Below are positions 61,709 through 64,000 of a stretch of 64,000 nucleotides of DNA, piece by piece. A model generated the notes under the pieces. The model ran no database searches. It worked only from the letters and a program-made list of their open reading frames with translations, and was not told the DNA's origin. Source of the DNA: Kiritimatiellia bacterium (lineage in GTDB: Bacteria; Verrucomicrobiota; Kiritimatiellia; UBA8416; YA12-FULL-48-11); NCBI GenBank assembly GCA_028716365.1, contig JAQUPZ010000015.1:19227-83226 (forward strand), in the 5' to 3' direction. Made by a program: the position numbers and the translations under genes. Each line of letters begins with the position of its first letter. The first letter of the stretch is position 1.

Positions 61709-62917
61709 TTATACATACCCCCAATCGCGGAGCCATTGGTAGTGTGGCGGAAGATTGGCGAACGCGCGATTCAAGCCGGCATCCAGAGAGGCCTGTTCCT
61801 TGGCGTCCAACTCGCGGCGCTGGCGCACGGCCAGAGCGACGTTGTCGACCTGCTCCGGAGAGATCATGCCGGGAATCGGAGCAGTAATCGCCGGGTTGTT
61901 CAAGATGGAACGAATTATCAGCCGGGCAAGCTTGTCGTCTTCTTCCTTATGGGGACTATTCAGCGAGCTGTCGCCCTTGAACAGCGCATTGCTGGCAAAC
62001 GGCTTGATGCCGAACCAGGCGATGTTATTTTTCTGGAGCGCGTGCCAGAGACTGTCTTCCCAGGACACGTTCTTGTCAACAATGGTGTTACTGCTGGGCT
62101 GCCCTTCCTCTACCTTCCCGATCTTGCCGTCGGTCATTTGTGATTTGGCCGTGTATGGAGTGAGTACGACCTCCAACTCATTGGGGTTTCGCTGAATCCA
62201 TTTTTTCAGGTGCACCCGGTCGTGCGAGGCAACACCCGTAAATCTGGCGCGGCCTTCCTTCTTGGCCCAGGCCAGCGCCTCGCATATCTCGTCCATATTA
62301 CTCTCGGTGAAATGGCTGGAGACCGCTCCGCAGGAGATCCGCCAGATATCAACGTAATCGGTCCCCATTTGTTTCAGCGAGTCGTCGAGTTCCGTCTTCA
62401 GGATCGTAAGCAGCCGCCCCACCTCCATCTCTTCCTTGCTCGTTTTTGGCAACAGCGTCTGGGGCTCCCGCACATAGTTGGAAAAACCAAGGTACATTTT
62501 GTCCCGACGTCCTTTCAGGGCGTGGGAGTATGCGATACCTTCTCCCATGGTACAGGCGTCAACAAAATTGATGCCTCGCTCTATGCAGCGGGTGACCACA
62601 TCGTACCGGTTTTTGTAAAAGCTGGTGTTTTCGAGATTGACAGTATTCCAACCTCCTTTGACTTGAAAGGCGCTGGGGAGCACGGCATCGACCCGCTTCC
62701 AGTGGCCACCCAGACAGACGGCTGAAAACATCAAGTTTGTTTTACCGCCACGGCGGTATTCCATCTGCTCATTATAGTTCAGGATACCTGTGGTCTTCTC
62801 CTTGGTGGGATTGCCGGCATAAACGGTGTATGTGGGCGTCCAAGCCAGAGCCGCTCCTGCAGCGGCCAGTGCACTTGCCTTTACGAAGTTACGACGTGTG
62901 ATATTGTTGTTGCTCAT
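61709..62917 (-). CDS. Tat-exported aldo/keto-reductase-fold protein, catalytic tetrad not evident
   Basis: A 402-residue protein from ATG 62917 with AAAGG upstream; an in-frame start at 63055 is unlikely. The twin-arginine signal is ITRRNFVKASALAAAGAALAW. The barrel resembles aldo/keto reductases: INFVDACTMGEGIAYSHALKG, ELDDSLKQMGTDYVDIWRI, ARFTGVASHDRVHLKKWIQ and NNPAITAPIPGMISPEQVDN. The usual Tyr (in YG.SE), Lys (in TK) and His (in IH) of the Asp-Tyr-Lys-His tetrad are replaced by other residues at the aligned places; only the Asp is clear. It may bind a sugar or cofactor without normal reductase chemistry. Many exported PVC proteins are annotated the same way. Confidence 0.8.
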   Translation of the reverse strand: MSNNNITRRNFVKASALAAAGAALAWTPTYTVYAGNPTKEKTTGILNYNEQMEYRRGGKTNLMFSAVCLGGHWKRVDAVLPSAFQVKGGWNTVNLENTSFYKNRYDVVTRCIERGINFVDACTMGEGIAYSHALKGRRDKMYLGFSNYVREPQTLLPKTSKEEMEVGRLLTILKTELDDSLKQMGTDYVDIWRISCGAVSSHFTESNMDEICEALAWAKKEGRARFTGVASHDRVHLKKWIQRNPNELEVVLTPYTAKSQMTDGKIGKVEEGQPSSNTIVDKNVSWEDSLWHALQKNNIAWFGIKPFASNALFKGDSSLNSPHKEEDDKLARLIIRSILNNPAITAPIPGMISPEQVDNVALAVRQRRELDAKEQASLDAGLNRAFANLPPHYQWLRDWGYV

Positions 62918-63212
62918 TATTTTTTCCTTTCGCCTGTGCGGCTTCCATGAAGCCATTCTCATACGCGACGGTTGGATTCTGCGACGTTGTGCAAAGAACA
63001 ATTGCTGACAAAAAAATTCTTTTTTGAAAGGCGTAATCCGATACGCTAACTCCATTACTGTTATCCGAGTTAACTATTGTGTATTATTAATTAAGTAAAG
63101 AAAATCGGCTACTGGCAAAATGCTATATTTTTGTGCTGACATGCTGCCGAATCCCATGCGATGGGACCTTTCAACAATCTGGCTCATATCCTTGAAAAGA
63201 AGGATCCTATAG

Positions 63213-64000
63213 TTAAAGTTGATTCTTTTCCTGCCGTTTTTCTGCCGGAAACGTGAGTTTCTGTACGGGGGACGTCATCGCGCCTGTCACGGAGGGAAAA
63301 AGCGGTTTGCGCAATGAAGTGTCTTTTGCCCATTCATGAAACAACTGCATCACGACAGCGTGCTTCTCTGAACCCGGCCGTGGATGGGTGTAGATATGAA
63401 CGCCATCGGCACAACGTATGCCCGCCGCCATTACCTGGCGCACGTAGTCGGGAGTAGAGGCGCCCAGCCGGCTGTGTCCTGTTGAATAGACGTCCATGAT
63501 CACCGGGAACTTCGCTCCCCATACGGTCTTTATTTTTCCGATCTCCTCTCCAACGAGGTCTGCGTCGGTGAGATTGGCTTTAACCGATTCGTGGCGATAC
63601 GGAAAAAGTATGCCATCCAACAATTCACCGTAATCTTTTGCCACACTTGCCTGAGACGCCTTCGGAAAATAGACGCATGGCACAAACGCAAGCCGCGGAT
63701 TGATCCTGCGCGCTTCCCCGAGAATCGTACCCAACCGTTCTGGTGTGAAGACCCGGAAATTGTGGGAGAAATCATCGACGGACCACGCCACCAGATTCGG
63801 TTCAGTCCGGCTCAGCGTGGCGATCTCCGTGGCCCAGCGCTCATAGTCCAGTCTGAACGGCTCCGAGTAGCTCTTTGTGTGAGGCGGCGATTCCGATGGC
63901 GGCACCAGGCAAACCCAGACTAGTATTCCGCGCTCACGTGCCAGCGGCAGAAATCGTTTCAGGTCATCCCAGTCGGTCGTCGTGTGCCAGATGAGCCAAT
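63213..64000 (-). CDS. Glycoside-hydrolase-like TIM-barrel protein, 3' part only
   Basis: The frame is open from the right edge to a stop at 63213; about 262 C-terminal residues are visible. Upstream of the first internal start the frame continues as WHTTTDWDDLKRFLPLARE and GILVWVCLVPP, so the gene extends beyond the window. Barrel-like motifs are NLVAWSVDDFSHNF (candidate acids Asp-Asp), RLAFVPCVYFPK, LLDGILFPYRHES and FPVIMDVYSTGHSRLG. No family could be assigned. The C-terminal ~30 residues are polar and basic. The 63056-63212 gap upstream of the neighbouring gene shows nothing. Confidence 0.7.
   Translation of the reverse strand, partial: WLIWHTTTDWDDLKRFLPLARERGILVWVCLVPPSESPPHTKSYSEPFRLDYERWATEIATLSRTEPNLVAWSVDDFSHNFRVFTPERLGTILGEARRINPRLAFVPCVYFPKASQASVAKDYGELLDGILFPYRHESVKANLTDADLVGEEIGKIKTVWGAKFPVIMDVYSTGHSRLGASTPDYVRQVMAAGIRCADGVHIYTHPRPGSEKHAVVMQLFHEWAKDTSLRKPLFPSVTGAMTSPVQKLTFPAEKRQEKNQL

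Noticed and set aside
1..64000. CRISPR arrays, tRNA or rRNA genes, transposases
   Set aside because: Gaps were read for regular spaced repeats, cloverleaf-like sequence and transposase motifs; none was found. Short tRNA-like structures could still be missed without a computed search.

Overview
The window reads as chromosomal DNA of an uncultured or little-studied bacterium of the Planctomycetes-Verrucomicrobia-Chlamydiae group, most likely Kiritimatiellota, Lentisphaerota or a close relative. The basis is gene content, not a marker gene: many Tat-exported Gfo/Idh/MocA oxidoreductases, DUF1080 (3-keto-disaccharide hydrolase-type) proteins, secreted HEAT-repeat proteins, a DUF4838 protein, a XylR-type sugar regulator that joins a periplasmic-binding-like domain to an AraC domain, and a C-terminal WWLAQYG...DEGDGIPAWQEY segment of a kind I associate with large secreted proteins of these phyla. 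No rRNA, tRNA, CRISPR array, transposase or phage gene was seen.

Layout. 1-16.6 kb is mostly minus strand and holds secreted or exported carbohydrate-active and esterase-type enzymes: a partial pectate-lyase-fold glycosidase, a DUF4838/S15 hydrolase fusion, a zinc alcohol dehydrogenase, an amidohydrolase, two alpha/beta hydrolases, a FAD oxidoreductase and a Gfo/Idh/MocA protein. Several of these are preceded by copies of one ~115-bp repeat that carries a promoter-like TTGACA-N16-TACAGA. 16.9-18.0 kb holds two small genes of different character. 18.0-31.5 kb is a XylR-type regulator divergent from a long plus-strand run: a cupin isomerase, a TIM-barrel protein, then Gfo/Idh/MocA - HEAT - DUF1080 - Gfo/Idh/MocA - HEAT - Gfo/Idh/MocA - DUF1080. 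This looks like an exported oxidative route for glycosides. 31.6-40.2 kb is a cytoplasmic sugar-catabolic cluster with a Gfo/Idh/MocA dehydrogenase, a mutarotase-fold protein, a DeoR regulator, an SDR, a deoxyribose-phosphate aldolase, a zinc MDR, a second SDR and an MFS permease. 40.3-49.6 kb mixes a lipoprotein, an aldose epimerase with an apparent ACG start, another DUF1080, an MtaA-like methyltransferase, a GH43-like protein, a GT2, a putative glycosidase and a CocE/NonD hydrolase. 49.7-61.7 kb is a tandem duplication of a ~4.48-kb unit: one full GH42-like gene, one truncated copy, one ~107-bp remnant and two almost identical 1,140-residue secreted zinc metalloproteases. 61.7-64 kb holds an exported aldo/keto-reductase-fold protein and the 3' part of a glycosidase-like gene.

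The genes fit an organism that scavenges plant or algal glycans. Exported glycosidases and esterases open polysaccharides, periplasmic dehydrogenases and DUF1080 proteins process oxidised sugars, epimerases and isomerases equilibrate them, and the MFS/DeoC/SDR cluster takes up and cleaves a sugar in the cytoplasm. Between genes lie several long palindromic elements of REP or MITE type, two of them exactly 160 nt long with the same architecture. All functional assignments come from reading translated sequence and recognising motifs; no database search was run.
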